Below the pieces are notes generated by a model. The model was not told the origin of the DNA. It made no database searches and worked only from the letters and a program-made list of their open reading frames with translations. A DNA stretch of 64,000 nt from Bin87 sp965220055 (lineage in GTDB: Bacteria > Chloroflexota > Dehalococcoidia > Lucifugimonadales > UBA3495): assembly GCA_965220055.1 (NCBI GenBank), contig CBDCPE010000003.1:1-64000 (forward strand), written 5' to 3'. This document shows, piece after piece, positions 25,756-34,067 of this stretch (position 1 is the first letter of the stretch; the number at the start of each line of letters is the position of its first letter). The position numbers were made by a program, and so were the translations under genes.

Positions 25756-26451
25756 CTATTTGATGCCCGCTATCAACTCGCCCAAGACGTTCAGAAATTC
25801 GGGGGAATAGTCCTCATCAACATGATTGTTGTTCCATAAACCGGAACGGAACACACGCTCTCTGCCCGAATTTACTCCCAACCATCGTGAGGTCGGAGGA
25901 TCAATTGGCTCGTGAGCATAACCACTCAGCAAGGCGATGGCATTACGTTCCACACACGCCCGCTTGCTGTCGGGACCTGGATCGTCTGGTACTGAAAGAA
26001 CCAGGAACGGCATTGCACCAATGTAGCGACTAACTTCGACCTCGGCAGGACGCTCTGTTTGGCGAACGTCACGTGGAGCGCTGGAGCCCTTTCCCCAACT
26101 GTCTACTGGTTCGACCGAGCCGGCCCGCATCATCGCCTCCCCTACCAGGAGGCGGAAAATCGACCCTCGGTGATTGCCACCAGGCGGCCGCACCGTCCCC
26201 CGATGTTGTGCCAAGCGGTTCCACAGTTTCGTGCGCGATCTGGTAGTCAGCGCGTGGGTTCCTATGCGGACAACCCTGGGCCCGTCGCCGCTGCGAAAAC
26301 GATCCTCGCCGTTCTCGAAGAAGAAATAGACACCGCGCAATGGCCAATTCATTCGACCACTAGATTCTGCGAGCGTGCTTTTGCCGCCAATGCTGCGCTC
26401 CAGCTCATCCAGATGACCATAGAACCTGACGACATCGTCAACCCGGTTCAT
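25756..26451 (-). CDS. GIY-YIG-like nuclease domain protein
   Basis: The 231-residue protein has GVYFFFENGE, then RVVRIGTHALTTRSRTKLWNRLAQHRG, then GNHRGSIFRLLVG. This fits the GIY-YIG fold (GVYFF for GIY, VRIGTH for YIG, then an Arg-containing helix). It is probably a DNA- or nucleotide-cleaving enzyme of a family often seen as a stand-alone gene. It begins 10 bp after the stop of the DUF6884-like gene on the same strand, so the two form an operon. Confidence 0.7.
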   Translation of the reverse strand: MNRVDDVVRFYGHLDELERSIGGKSTLAESSGRMNWPLRGVYFFFENGEDRFRSGDGPRVVRIGTHALTTRSRTKLWNRLAQHRGTVRPPGGNHRGSIFRLLVGEAMMRAGSVEPVDSWGKGSSAPRDVRQTERPAEVEVSRYIGAMPFLVLSVPDDPGPDSKRACVERNAIALLSGYAHEPIDPPTSRWLGVNSGRERVFRSGLWNNNHVDEDYSPEFLNVLGELIAGIK

Positions 26452-26461
26452 TTTCCGACAG

Positions 26462-26866
26462 TCATTTCAATTGCTTGCCGATTGGCAGGCCCTGCATCGG
26501 CACGCTGACCTTGGCGAATCTGCGTCGCAACCACGGTTCGAGATATTCGCGATACCGGGTGCCCGCCAAGATAACTATTTCATTGGTCTCCGGCAACATC
26601 AAGCCCATCTGTTTCGTGACGCGGTCAGCCCACAGCCGTCTGTCGGCGACACCCATGTTGTTCAAGGTCTTTTCGTACGGGGCAAGAACTTGATTTGGTC
26701 TAACCAAACCATGCTCAGCTGACAAGATGAACCAAGGCGAGCCTGACTTCAGCACAAAGTCACGGGCTTTGTTGAACCAAGCTGATGTGTACAGTTCCTG
26801 AGCCGGACACGGGTATGGGTATTTCTGCGAAACGCAGGAAACCAGGTAGGTTGATTTTGCTGGCAT
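26462..26866 (-). CDS. DUF6884-like protein
   Basis: From the ATG at 26866 the protein has 134 residues, beginning MPAKSTYLVSCVSQK; an in-frame ATG nine codons upstream is possible. Recognisable segments are LVSCVSQK, AQELYTSAWFNKAR, WFILSAEHGLVRP, PYEKTLNNM and IVILAGTRYREYLEPWL, which match the DUF6884 pattern (YaaA-like). No activity is established. It precedes the GIY-YIG-like gene with a 10-bp gap. Confidence 0.7.
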   Translation of the reverse strand: MPAKSTYLVSCVSQKYPYPCPAQELYTSAWFNKARDFVLKSGSPWFILSAEHGLVRPNQVLAPYEKTLNNMGVADRRLWADRVTKQMGLMLPETNEIVILAGTRYREYLEPWLRRRFAKVSVPMQGLPIGKQLK

Positions 26867-26923
26867 GACTTCCTGGTCCAGACCGGTGTCCAATTAATTG
26901 GCGATAAGGGTTTTCTCCGCGGG

Positions 26924-27892
26924 TTACGGCGTCAGTAGTATCTTGCCGGTGGTCTCCCTGCCCTCCAGGCGGCGGTGGGCCTCGGCGGCTTCGGCCAGGG
27001 GGAGGTTGAGGGTGACTTTGAGCCTGATTTCTCCGGACTGGACCCAGGACAAACACTCCTCGGCGCGTTGCACCAATTCGTCACGGGTGGCAGTGTAGTC
27101 GCCCAGGCTGGGACGGGTGAGGAACAGAGAACCGTTGCGCAGCATGCCGGAGTCCACCGGACCCACGGGCCCGCCAGCCTGGCCGTAGAGCGCCATGCAG
27201 CCGCGCCGTCCCAGGACGCGCAGGCCTTTCTCGAAGGTGGTGGCGCCTACTGCGTCGTAAATGATCTTGACGCCCTCGCCGTCGGTCATCCGGCGTACTT
27301 CTTCCTCGAAATCCTGCCGGGTGTACAGGATGACGTCGTCGGCGCCGGCGTTGCTGGCGAGCGCGGCCTTGTCGTCAGTGGAAACGGTGGTGTACACGTG
27401 GAGGCCCATGCGCTTCAGCATCTGGATGAGGAGAAGGCCCATGCCGCCGGCGCCGGCGTGGACCAGGGCGCGCTGGCCGGCCTGCAACGGCACGATGTCG
27501 TTGACCAGGAAGTGGGCGGTCATGCCCTGGAGGAGGGTGGCCGCACCGGTATCAAAGTCCATCTCGTCGGGTATGCGGACCAGCAGCCATGCGGGGACGG
27601 CCTGCTGCTCGGCATAGGAGCCGGTGTGCATGGCGTAGGCGACCCGGTCGCCGACGCTGACCTCGGTAACGCCCTCGCTCACGGCAATCACCTCGCCGGA
27701 AGCCTCACGGCCGGGTGTCCAGGGGAAGGCGGCGGGCGGGTTGGTGCCCTTTCGGCTGGAAACGTCGGTGTAGTTGACGCCGATGTTGCGGATGGCCACG
27801 ACCGCTTGGCCGGGACCGGCGGTTGGCTCGGGCATGTCCTCGTATTTGAGGACGTCGGGGCTGCCGGTTTCGTAGGCGCGGATGCCTTTCAT
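26924..27892 (-). CDS. NAD(P)H:quinone oxidoreductase-type MDR dehydrogenase
   Basis: The start at 27892 is supported by TGGAGGT and gives 322 residues beginning MKGIRAYETGSPDVLKYEDM. It is a zinc-free medium-chain reductase. An N-terminal GroES-like domain has NYTDVSSRKG and PGREASGEV, and a Rossmann domain has LVHAGAGGMGLLLIQMLKRMG (a GxGxxG-like NADP site). Members reduce quinones or enoyl substrates with NADPH. It precedes no obvious partner; an MmgE/PrpD gene lies upstream on the same strand. Confidence 0.9.
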   Translation of the reverse strand: MKGIRAYETGSPDVLKYEDMPEPTAGPGQAVVAIRNIGVNYTDVSSRKGTNPPAAFPWTPGREASGEVIAVSEGVTEVSVGDRVAYAMHTGSYAEQQAVPAWLLVRIPDEMDFDTGAATLLQGMTAHFLVNDIVPLQAGQRALVHAGAGGMGLLLIQMLKRMGLHVYTTVSTDDKAALASNAGADDVILYTRQDFEEEVRRMTDGEGVKIIYDAVGATTFEKGLRVLGRRGCMALYGQAGGPVGPVDSGMLRNGSLFLTRPSLGDYTATRDELVQRAEECLSWVQSGEIRLKVTLNLPLAEAAEAHRRLEGRETTGKILLTP

Positions 27893-27908
27893 GGTATTAC
27901 CTCCAAAG

Positions 27909-27945
27909 TTCTGGATTCCCGCTTTCGCGAGAATGACGGACATGG
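27909..27945. repeat. Dispersed-type palindrome
   Basis: GGATTCCCGCTTTCGCGAGAATGAC forms a hairpin of the kind found scattered between genes in many bacteria, followed by three GGAATGACG-like units up to 27987. It sits between the oxidoreductase and MmgE/PrpD genes. Confidence 0.5.
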
Positions 27946-27985
27946 TTACGGAATGACGAAAGGGGTCAGGGAATGACGGAAATGG

Positions 27986-29290
27986 TCAGCCACCCAGGAC
28001 GGATGCCATTCCGGTAACGTTTGCGATTTCAGCGATGCCGCGGAAGCTGCCCACGGCCTCTTCGATGTGGTCCGCGGGCAGGATGTAGCGGGTGCAGTAG
28101 AGGAATTTGGCCTCGAGTTCTTCGGGATCCAAGGGCATGGACGGCGAGCCACGAGGGTGGTCGATGCGGTGGCGCAGGGTGCGGCCGTCGTTGAGGGTGA
28201 CCGCGACCTCGGCCGGGTTGAGGGCCAGCGGTGACGCTGGCAGGGTGGCTTCCACCGACACCCGCTCCATCATGGCGCGGACGCCCTCGTCCCGGACCGC
28301 CGTGTCGGAGAAGAAGTTAATCAGGGGACCACCGTGGCAAAGAGTGGCGGCGGTGATGAACCCGATGGACCTGCGGGCTTGCCACCCGTCCACCGGAAGC
28401 ACGTGGGGCATGCGCTGGGTTGCTTCGGCAGTCACTCCGACGTGGACGCTGGTAATATCGGCGGGAGCAAAGCGATGCAGCTGGGCGAGACCCAGGATGG
28501 CGTCGATCACGCTATGGCCGGCGGGGTCGCAAGGGTAGAGGCGAATGGTTATACCGGGGTCTGTCAGCCGCCAGTGCTTGCCCAAATGGGCAACGCTGTC
28601 AGAGAAGGCATTGACGTTTTGTGGAGTACCGACGATTCCCTCGGCGGCGGTCAGCGCGGCCATGACGCCGTGCATCGCGGACCGGCCTTCGGAAAGGGCA
28701 GCAGCACCGGCAGAACCGTAGTCTATTCCACCAGTGACCGCGTCCGCAGCCAGGCCAACGGCGTGTGCCATTGCTTCGACGTCCAACCCGAGCAGCATGG
28801 CCGACGCCGTTGCCGCGCCGACTGCGCCGGCCGACCCGAGCGTCGACTCGGACGCAGACAGGCGGGCAGCGACCTCGCATCCAACGGCGAATGCGTCCAG
28901 GACGGCACGTCCGGAGAACCCGTGCATCTCTCCAATGGCCATCACCGCTGGAAACACGGCTGCCGTGCAGTGCGCACCGCTGTCGACGGTGTTGTCGTCA
29001 AAATCCAGCAGCCGCACGAGGGTGCCGTTGACCAGCGACGCATATACCGGGGACGTGCGCATCCCCATGCCGATGATGGTGCTGCGTCCGTTGCCGCCCA
29101 TCTCGCGAACCACGCGGGCCAGGGCGACACCCTCGGGATGGGCCGCGCCGGCGAGAGCGGCGCCGGCGGCGTTGAGCATCAGCTCGCGGCACGACTCGGC
29201 GACGGTCAGCGGCACGGGAATGCTGGATTGGGCGACGCCGGCGGCGAATTGGGCGATCTGGTTAATGGAGTTTGGGTCGCTGCGATTCAT
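27986..29290 (-). CDS. MmgE/PrpD-family protein
   Basis: The 434-residue protein has the family layout: a helical first half with LLDFDDN (residues about 100-106) and GAHCTAAVFPAVMAIGE, a middle with HGVMAALTAAEG, and the C-terminal RIDHPRGSP motif, as in 2-methylcitrate dehydratase and cis-aconitate decarboxylase. Those enzymes remove water or CO2 from tricarboxylates; this member's substrate is not known. No other methylcitrate-cycle gene is in the window. Start is the first ATG. Confidence 0.88.
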   Translation of the reverse strand: MNRSDPNSINQIAQFAAGVAQSSIPVPLTVAESCRELMLNAAGAALAGAAHPEGVALARVVREMGGNGRSTIIGMGMRTSPVYASLVNGTLVRLLDFDDNTVDSGAHCTAAVFPAVMAIGEMHGFSGRAVLDAFAVGCEVAARLSASESTLGSAGAVGAATASAMLLGLDVEAMAHAVGLAADAVTGGIDYGSAGAAALSEGRSAMHGVMAALTAAEGIVGTPQNVNAFSDSVAHLGKHWRLTDPGITIRLYPCDPAGHSVIDAILGLAQLHRFAPADITSVHVGVTAEATQRMPHVLPVDGWQARRSIGFITAATLCHGGPLINFFSDTAVRDEGVRAMMERVSVEATLPASPLALNPAEVAVTLNDGRTLRHRIDHPRGSPSMPLDPEELEAKFLYCTRYILPADHIEEAVGSFRGIAEIANVTGMASVLGG

Positions 29291-29352
29291 GGTGAGGCAA
29301 GGATACCGACGGCCGGCCGATGGCGCAACGCGGGGCAGCGAGGGTCGCGGTG

Positions 29353-29358
29353 TATAAT
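29353..29358 (+). promoter_or_regulatory. -10 box of the hicA-hicB locus
   Basis: TATAAT preceded by TG lies 6 bp ahead of the hicA GTG, so a transcript would start at or just before the start codon (leaderless). Confidence 0.5.
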
Positions 29359-29364
29359 GCGGCC

Positions 29365-29570
29365 GTGGACAGCAGGGAGGTGATGCGACGGCTGCGGGAA
29401 GATGGCTGGTACGTTCACCACATCAACGGATCACATCACCAAACGGATCACATCACCAGATGAGACACTCAACAAAGCGTGGAACGACGTCAGTACCGCA
29501 TCCGCGGAAGGACGTCCCGATAGGAACGCTGAGAAACATTGAAAGGCAGTCAGGAGTCAGGTTACGGTAG
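29365..29570 (+). pseudogene. hicA: HicA toxin gene inactivated by a 17-bp tandem duplication
   Basis: The frame starts at GTG 29365 and reads SREVMRRLREDGWYVHHINGS, the N-terminus of a HicA mRNA interferase with the catalytic-His region GSHHQ. It stops after 32 codons at 29461. AACGGATCACATCACCA occurs twice head to tail (29425-29441 and 29442-29458). Deleting one unit restores QMRHSTKRGTTSVPHPRKD, then VPIGTLRNIERQSGV and a stop at 29570: a complete HicA of 62 residues. This single lesion therefore explains the loss. Confidence 0.9.
29425..29458. repeat. 17-bp exact tandem duplication in hicA
   Basis: Two head-to-tail copies of AACGGATCACATCACCA. The length is not a multiple of three and breaks the gene. 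Confidence 0.95.
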
Positions 29571-29595
29571 CGATAGCGGCAAAGGAACGGCTGAT

Positions 29596-29982
29596 ATGGA
29601 ACGTACATTCGTAGCTTTGGTTCACAAAGACCCTGACAGCGACTATGGGGTCAGTTTCCCTGATCTGCCCGGTTGCATCACTGTGGGCAGCACGCTGGAG
29701 GAAGCCAGCGAGATGGCACGCGAGGCGCTGGCGCTGCACTTGGAAGGAATGGCAGTTGATGGAGAGTACATTCCCCCACCATGCTCCGCGGATGATGCTC
29801 TGGTACATGAAGACGCTTTCGACGCCATTGCACTGATTGTTGTGAAGACGCTACCGGAGCGGACGGAAGAGGAGGCGCGGGCGGCGTTTGAGGAGTTCAT
29901 GTCCTCTGAGTACGGTCAGGAATTCATGCGGGAAACAGCGCCGGACCCGGAGCGGGACGAAGTTGCGCTGCCGGCAAGTTAA
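29596..29982 (+). CDS. hicB: HicB antitoxin, apparently orphaned
   Basis: The chosen ATG at 29596 (behind AAGGAACGG) gives 128 residues. The N-terminal HicB fold is clear: FVALVHKDPDSDYGVSFPDLPGC, then TLEEASEMAREALALHLEGM. HicB binds and neutralises HicA and often represses the operon. The C-terminal half is acidic and lacks an obvious ribbon-helix-helix motif. The matching toxin upstream is broken, 25 bp away, so the antitoxin remains without an active partner here. Confidence 0.9.
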   Translation: MERTFVALVHKDPDSDYGVSFPDLPGCITVGSTLEEASEMAREALALHLEGMAVDGEYIPPPCSADDALVHEDAFDAIALIVVKTLPERTEEEARAAFEEFMSSEYGQEFMRETAPDPERDEVALPAS

Positions 29983-30437
29983 TACGGGGCCTGCGACTGC
30001 TGTCCTATTACGGAGGATCAGCAGTTTAGGCACATGACAAATCTTATCGAGGCTTATGATCAATACAATCGCATCGTGAACCGGGTCCGAATCAATCAAA
30101 TAATGGAGATGGCGGGACAACAGAATGCCTGTGGAAGCCGTATGGGTCACAATAGGCCAAATCTGGTAATCACCATGGCATCCGTCGTTTGCCTTGCTGC
30201 GATGGGAAACCGCATCGGGCTGGAAACCGTGGCCGGGGGTTGAGGAAAGTATGGGCCTGGTTGGGAAGCCGGTCTCGCCGTCGCGACTTTCACCATTTTC
30301 TTTGCGATGGCGCGTTGGTATGTATCTCGCGCCGGCTGGCATTGAGCTGGATATTCACAGCCAATTCGCTGTTTCTGTTCTTTGTGACGGTGATTGAAAC
30401 TGCGACCTCATTTCACCAGATTTAGGAGAGTGGGATT
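29983..30437. other. 455-bp gap with no convincing gene
   Basis: A plus-strand frame at 30034-30243 (69 codons) has no ribosome-binding site and no recognisable content. No promoter or hairpin stands out. The last bases include AGGAGAG ahead of lhgO. Confidence 0.4.
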
Positions 30438-31688
30438 ATGATGGCGAACGCGAACGGTTCCAACTCGGTGGAAGAGCGGCAGTACGATGTGGCCATCGTG
30501 GGCGGCGGGATAATTGGGTTGTCCACGGCGATGCAGCTGCTGGAACGCTCACCGGCCCTGAGCGTGGCGGTGATCGAGAAAGAGGAGCAGTTGGCCCAGC
30601 ACCAGACGGGTCACAATAGCGGCGTCATCCACTCCGGCATCTACTATCGGCCCGGTTCGTGGAAGTCGCGCTTCTGCGTCGGCGGGAAGGACCGCCTAAT
30701 TGCTTTCTGCGATGAAAACGAGATCGAGTACGATCCGTGCGGCAAGGTGATCGTGGCAACCCATGAAAGTGAATTGGGGCGCCTGGATGACTTGTACGAG
30801 CGGGGCGTTGCCAACGGTGTGCCAGACCTCGAGATGGTGGGTCCCGAGCGGTTGAAGGAGATCGAGCCGCACACCATCGGTGTCAGGGCGTTGTGGGCTC
30901 CGCACACCGGTATCGTCGACTATGTGCGTGTCGCAAACGCCTACGCGGGCAAGTTCCAGTCGGCCGGCGGCGACATTTTCACCGGAGCGGCGGTGATACG
31001 GTCCCGGCAAACCGGCGCTGGCGCCGCCCTGGAGACGAAGCGGGGCGCTTTGCAGGCGCGCCACGTGATCAACTGCGGCGGCCTGTACGCCGACAAGCTG
31101 GCGCGGATTATGGGCGAAGAAACCGACGTGCGCATCATCCCGTTCCGCGGGGAGTACTACAAGCTGGTCGAGTCCAGCGAAGACCTGGTGAAAGGGTTGA
31201 TCTATCCGGTGCCCGACCCGCGGTTCCCGTTCCTGGGCGTGCATTACACGCGGAACATCCACGGCTACGTTGAGGCCGGCCCCAACGCGGTCCTGGCGTG
31301 GGCGAGGGAAGGTTATCGCAAGAGCAACATCAGCTTCGGAGAAACGGCCGGCGTAATCACCTTCCCAGGTTTTTGGAAGATGACCGCACGACACTGGAAG
31401 ACGGGTATGCAGGAAATGCACCGGTCCTACCGTAAGTCGGTTTTCGTCAACGACCTGAAGAAACTGATCCCTGACATACGCGCTGAGCACCTGGAACCGG
31501 GCGGTAGCGGCGTGCGCGCACAGGCCGTGTCCTCGTCGGGCGCGATACTCGACGACTTCCACATCCTGAGAGGCCAGCGGGCGCTGCACGTGCTGAACGC
31601 GCCGTCGCCGGGGGCGACCTCGTCCCTGGCCATCGGCGAATACCTGACGGACATGGCGGTCGAGGACTTCGGCCTAGTCGTTCGCTGA
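30438..31688 (+). CDS. lhgO: L-2-hydroxyglutarate oxidase
   Basis: The 416-residue FAD enzyme has the dinucleotide motif DVAIVGGGIIGLSTA near the start. It also has QTGHNSGVIHSGIYY (the LhgO signature around the flavin), NCGGLYADKLAR, FRGEYYKL and a C-terminal GATSSLAIGEYL. It oxidises L-2-hydroxyglutarate to 2-oxoglutarate and passes electrons to the membrane quinone pool. An AGGAGAG sequence precedes the first of two ATGs. The length is normal for the family. Confidence 0.93.
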   Translation: MMANANGSNSVEERQYDVAIVGGGIIGLSTAMQLLERSPALSVAVIEKEEQLAQHQTGHNSGVIHSGIYYRPGSWKSRFCVGGKDRLIAFCDENEIEYDPCGKVIVATHESELGRLDDLYERGVANGVPDLEMVGPERLKEIEPHTIGVRALWAPHTGIVDYVRVANAYAGKFQSAGGDIFTGAAVIRSRQTGAGAALETKRGALQARHVINCGGLYADKLARIMGEETDVRIIPFRGEYYKLVESSEDLVKGLIYPVPDPRFPFLGVHYTRNIHGYVEAGPNAVLAWAREGYRKSNISFGETAGVITFPGFWKMTARHWKTGMQEMHRSYRKSVFVNDLKKLIPDIRAEHLEPGGSGVRAQAVSSSGAILDDFHILRGQRALHVLNAPSPGATSSLAIGEYLTDMAVEDFGLVVR

Positions 31689-31788
31689 GCATCCTGACGG
31701 CTGGCTTCCAACGTGGCCCGTCGGCGCACACGGGCGCTCCCGGTGGTGTGACCGCGAACCGATCCGCCTGTTACCCAATACGGGTTTC

Positions 31789-31797
31789 TGCTATACT
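31789..31797 (+). promoter_or_regulatory. Extended -10 promoter of purA
   Basis: TGCTATACT, an extended -10, lies 112 bp before the purA ATG, leaving a leader of about 105 bases. Confidence 0.5.
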
Positions 31798-31837
31798 TAC
31801 GGCCTAACCGACGAACGCCATTGCACAACGAGAACCG

Positions 31838-31875
31838 TGCCGCCGCTGGCAGTAGCCTGCGGGGGCGATTTTTCG
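31838..31875 (+). promoter_or_regulatory. Hairpin with T-run in the purA leader
   Basis: GCCGCCGC and GCGGGGGC can pair (one mismatch), followed by GATTTTT. It looks like a weak intrinsic terminator inside the purA leader and may attenuate transcription. No purine riboswitch core was recognised. Confidence 0.4.
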
Positions 31876-31909
31876 GTTTAGTTTCTAAATTTTCCGGGAG
31901 TACAGAACA

Positions 31910-33196
31910 ATGCCGGCTTACGCCGTAATCGGGGGACAATGGGGTGACGAGGGCAAGGGTAAAGTTATTGACTACCTTGCGGGCCAATCCGATTGCGTAG
32001 TGCGTTTCGCTGGCGGAAACAACGCCGGACACACGGTGGTGAACGAGCGCGGGCGATTTCAGTTGCACCTGGTTCCCTCGGGCATCTGCTGGCCTGGCGT
32101 GACCGGTATCATCGGCAATGGCGTGGTTGTGAATCCCGAAGTTCTGCTGGGAGAGATCGCTGGACTGCGGGAACAGGGTATCGACACGGACCAGTTGTTT
32201 GTGAGCGATCGGGCCCATGTCATCATGCCCTATCACATTCTGCTTGACGAGTTGCAGGAGCAGGCACGTGGCAGCGGCGCCATCGGCACCACCGGACAGG
32301 GAATCGGGCCGGCCTACGTGGACAAAGCCGCCCGCGATGGGATTCGCGTGGGGGAGCTGCTCGACACCAAGCATCTGCCGGACCGGGTCAACACGGCCGT
32401 GGCGATGAAGAACCGTGTCATTACCGGCGTTTTCGACGGCGAGCCCGTGGACGCCGCGGCGGTGCTGTCCAAGTGCCAGGAGTGGGGTGAAAAGCTGCGG
32501 TCCCAGGTGCGCGCCACCGAGCAAATGGTGCAGGACCTGCTGGAACAAGGCAAACGGGTGCTTCTGGAAGGGGCGCAGGGAACGCTGCTGGATGTCGATC
32601 ACGGTTCTTATCCGTACGTCACGTCGTCCTCACCGTCCATCGGCGGCGCGATCACCGGACTGGGCATCAATCCTCAGTCCATTAAGGGCGTGGTCGGGGT
32701 ATTCAAGGCGTATTCGACGCGGGTTGGCGGCGGGCCCATGCCCACCGAGATGCACGACCAGGCGGGCGAAGACTTGCGTGAAAAGGCTCACGAGTACGGC
32801 ACCACCACTGGCCGGCCGCGGCGGGTTGGTTGGTTCGACTCTGTAGCCGCCCGTTACAGCCATCAGATCAACGGATTCACGGGCATGGTGATCACGCGCC
32901 TGGACATCCTGGATGGGATGGCAAACGTGAAAATCTGCGTGGGCTACCGGGCGGACGGCAAAGATTTGGACCGGTTCCCTGCAAACACCGCTCTGCTGGA
33001 GCGTTGCGAGCCCATTTACGAAAAAATGCCCGGGTGGATGGATCCGACGGCAAGCGCCACTCGATCGGAACAGTTGCCGGCAAATGCGCTGGCATATGTG
33101 AGGAGAATCGAGGCGCTCGTAGGCTGCGATGCTCAGATCATTTCCACCGGTCCGAGTCGCGAAGAAACCATAGCAATCGAGCAAATCATCCGCTAG
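31910..33196 (+). CDS. purA: Adenylosuccinate synthetase
   Basis: The 428-residue protein is full length and shows the family motifs: the P-loop-like GGQWGDEGKGKVIDYL (residues about 8-23) with the catalytic Asp, NNAGHTVV, IGTTGQGIGPAYVDK, EGAQGTLLDVDHGSYPYVTSS, and TTGRPRRVGWFD. It joins Asp to IMP with GTP in the first step from IMP to AMP. The gene stands alone with its own leader. Confidence 0.97.
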   Translation: MPAYAVIGGQWGDEGKGKVIDYLAGQSDCVVRFAGGNNAGHTVVNERGRFQLHLVPSGICWPGVTGIIGNGVVVNPEVLLGEIAGLREQGIDTDQLFVSDRAHVIMPYHILLDELQEQARGSGAIGTTGQGIGPAYVDKAARDGIRVGELLDTKHLPDRVNTAVAMKNRVITGVFDGEPVDAAAVLSKCQEWGEKLRSQVRATEQMVQDLLEQGKRVLLEGAQGTLLDVDHGSYPYVTSSSPSIGGAITGLGINPQSIKGVVGVFKAYSTRVGGGPMPTEMHDQAGEDLREKAHEYGTTTGRPRRVGWFDSVAARYSHQINGFTGMVITRLDILDGMANVKICVGYRADGKDLDRFPANTALLERCEPIYEKMPGWMDPTASATRSEQLPANALAYVRRIEALVGCDAQIISTGPSREETIAIEQIIR

Positions 33197-33281
33197 CCGA
33201 ATTAACATTTCCGTAATAACATATCGCTGCGGTACTGCCCCGCAAAAGGGGGCAAAATAACTGACTGCAGAGGAGATTGTT

Positions 33282-33758
33282 ATGTCCACCAATAACGCAA
33301 CTCAGGCAGATACGTCGATCTTTGGGCGTTTCTTGGTGCGGTTCACAGACGAATTCTACCTGGTGTTCCGCCTGATATTTGCCTTCATAGTAGCCTTGCA
33401 CGGGGCACAGAAAGCATTCCTGATGTGGGGATTTCCTGCGAACCATCCACTGGGCGCCAGGGTCGACATCGCCGGCTGGGTTGAGCTTATCTCGGCGTTG
33501 CTCATCGCCTCGGGAATTTTCACCAGGCTGGGCGCCGGAGCATTGTGCGTGACGATGGTAGTGGCGTACTTCACGGTACACAGTGGAGGCGTTGCGCCAC
33601 ATATCTTCCCGAATCCTGCCGGCGACATGGGCTCCGCATTCGGCGCTCACGGCGGCGAGATCCCGATCCTGTGGTTCGCCATTGCCGGCATAATCGGCGT
33701 TCTGGGCAGCCGCAAGTACGGCTTGGAAAGGCTGATACTCAAGAAGGAAATCCTCTAG
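33282..33758 (+). CDS. DoxX-family membrane protein
   Basis: The 158-residue protein has four membrane segments (about residues 25-45, 62-82, 87-107 and 127-145), with LHGAQKAF after the first and LGAGALCVTMVVAYF in the third, as in DoxX/DoxD-type proteins. Its molecular role is unsettled in the family. AGAGGAGA precedes the ATG. Confidence 0.85.
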   Translation: MSTNNATQADTSIFGRFLVRFTDEFYLVFRLIFAFIVALHGAQKAFLMWGFPANHPLGARVDIAGWVELISALLIASGIFTRLGAGALCVTMVVAYFTVHSGGVAPHIFPNPAGDMGSAFGAHGGEIPILWFAIAGIIGVLGSRKYGLERLILKKEIL

Positions 33759-33827
33759 GAAATCCGCGACACCAACCTCACACTGACCGCCCGGCGTCGC
33801 GAGAGCGACGCCGGGCAAAGAGTAACT

Positions 33828-34061
33828 ATGATGCAGCAGCAAGCAGCGCGTTTCGGTATTTACTTCAACGCTTCCCAGAACCAGGTCGTTCGTATAAATT
33901 CGCCGTACTGGTTCCCGCCGGAACCGGAATGGCAGAAATTGACCGGCGAGGTGAACGCCACACTGCTGGACCTGCGTCGGATGATCGGGGAACAGGACCT
34001 GTCCTCAGATTCGGACGGAGTAACCTGGACTACCCTCCCGCTGCTGGACGAAGACAGCTAG
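33828..34061 (+). CDS. Small unrecognised protein (77 aa)
   Basis: The soluble protein begins MMQQQAARFGIYFNAS and contains INSPYWFPPEPEWQKL. It has no signal peptide or known motif. It ends 6 bp before the next gene, so it is probably co-transcribed with it. Confidence 0.55.
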   Translation: MMQQQAARFGIYFNASQNQVVRINSPYWFPPEPEWQKLTGEVNATLLDLRRMIGEQDLSSDSDGVTWTTLPLLDEDS

Positions 34062-34067
34062 CCGGTC

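Noticed and set aside
30034..30243. Small gene between hicB and lhgO
   Set aside because: There is no ribosome-binding site and no recognisable content; it was left as unassigned sequence.
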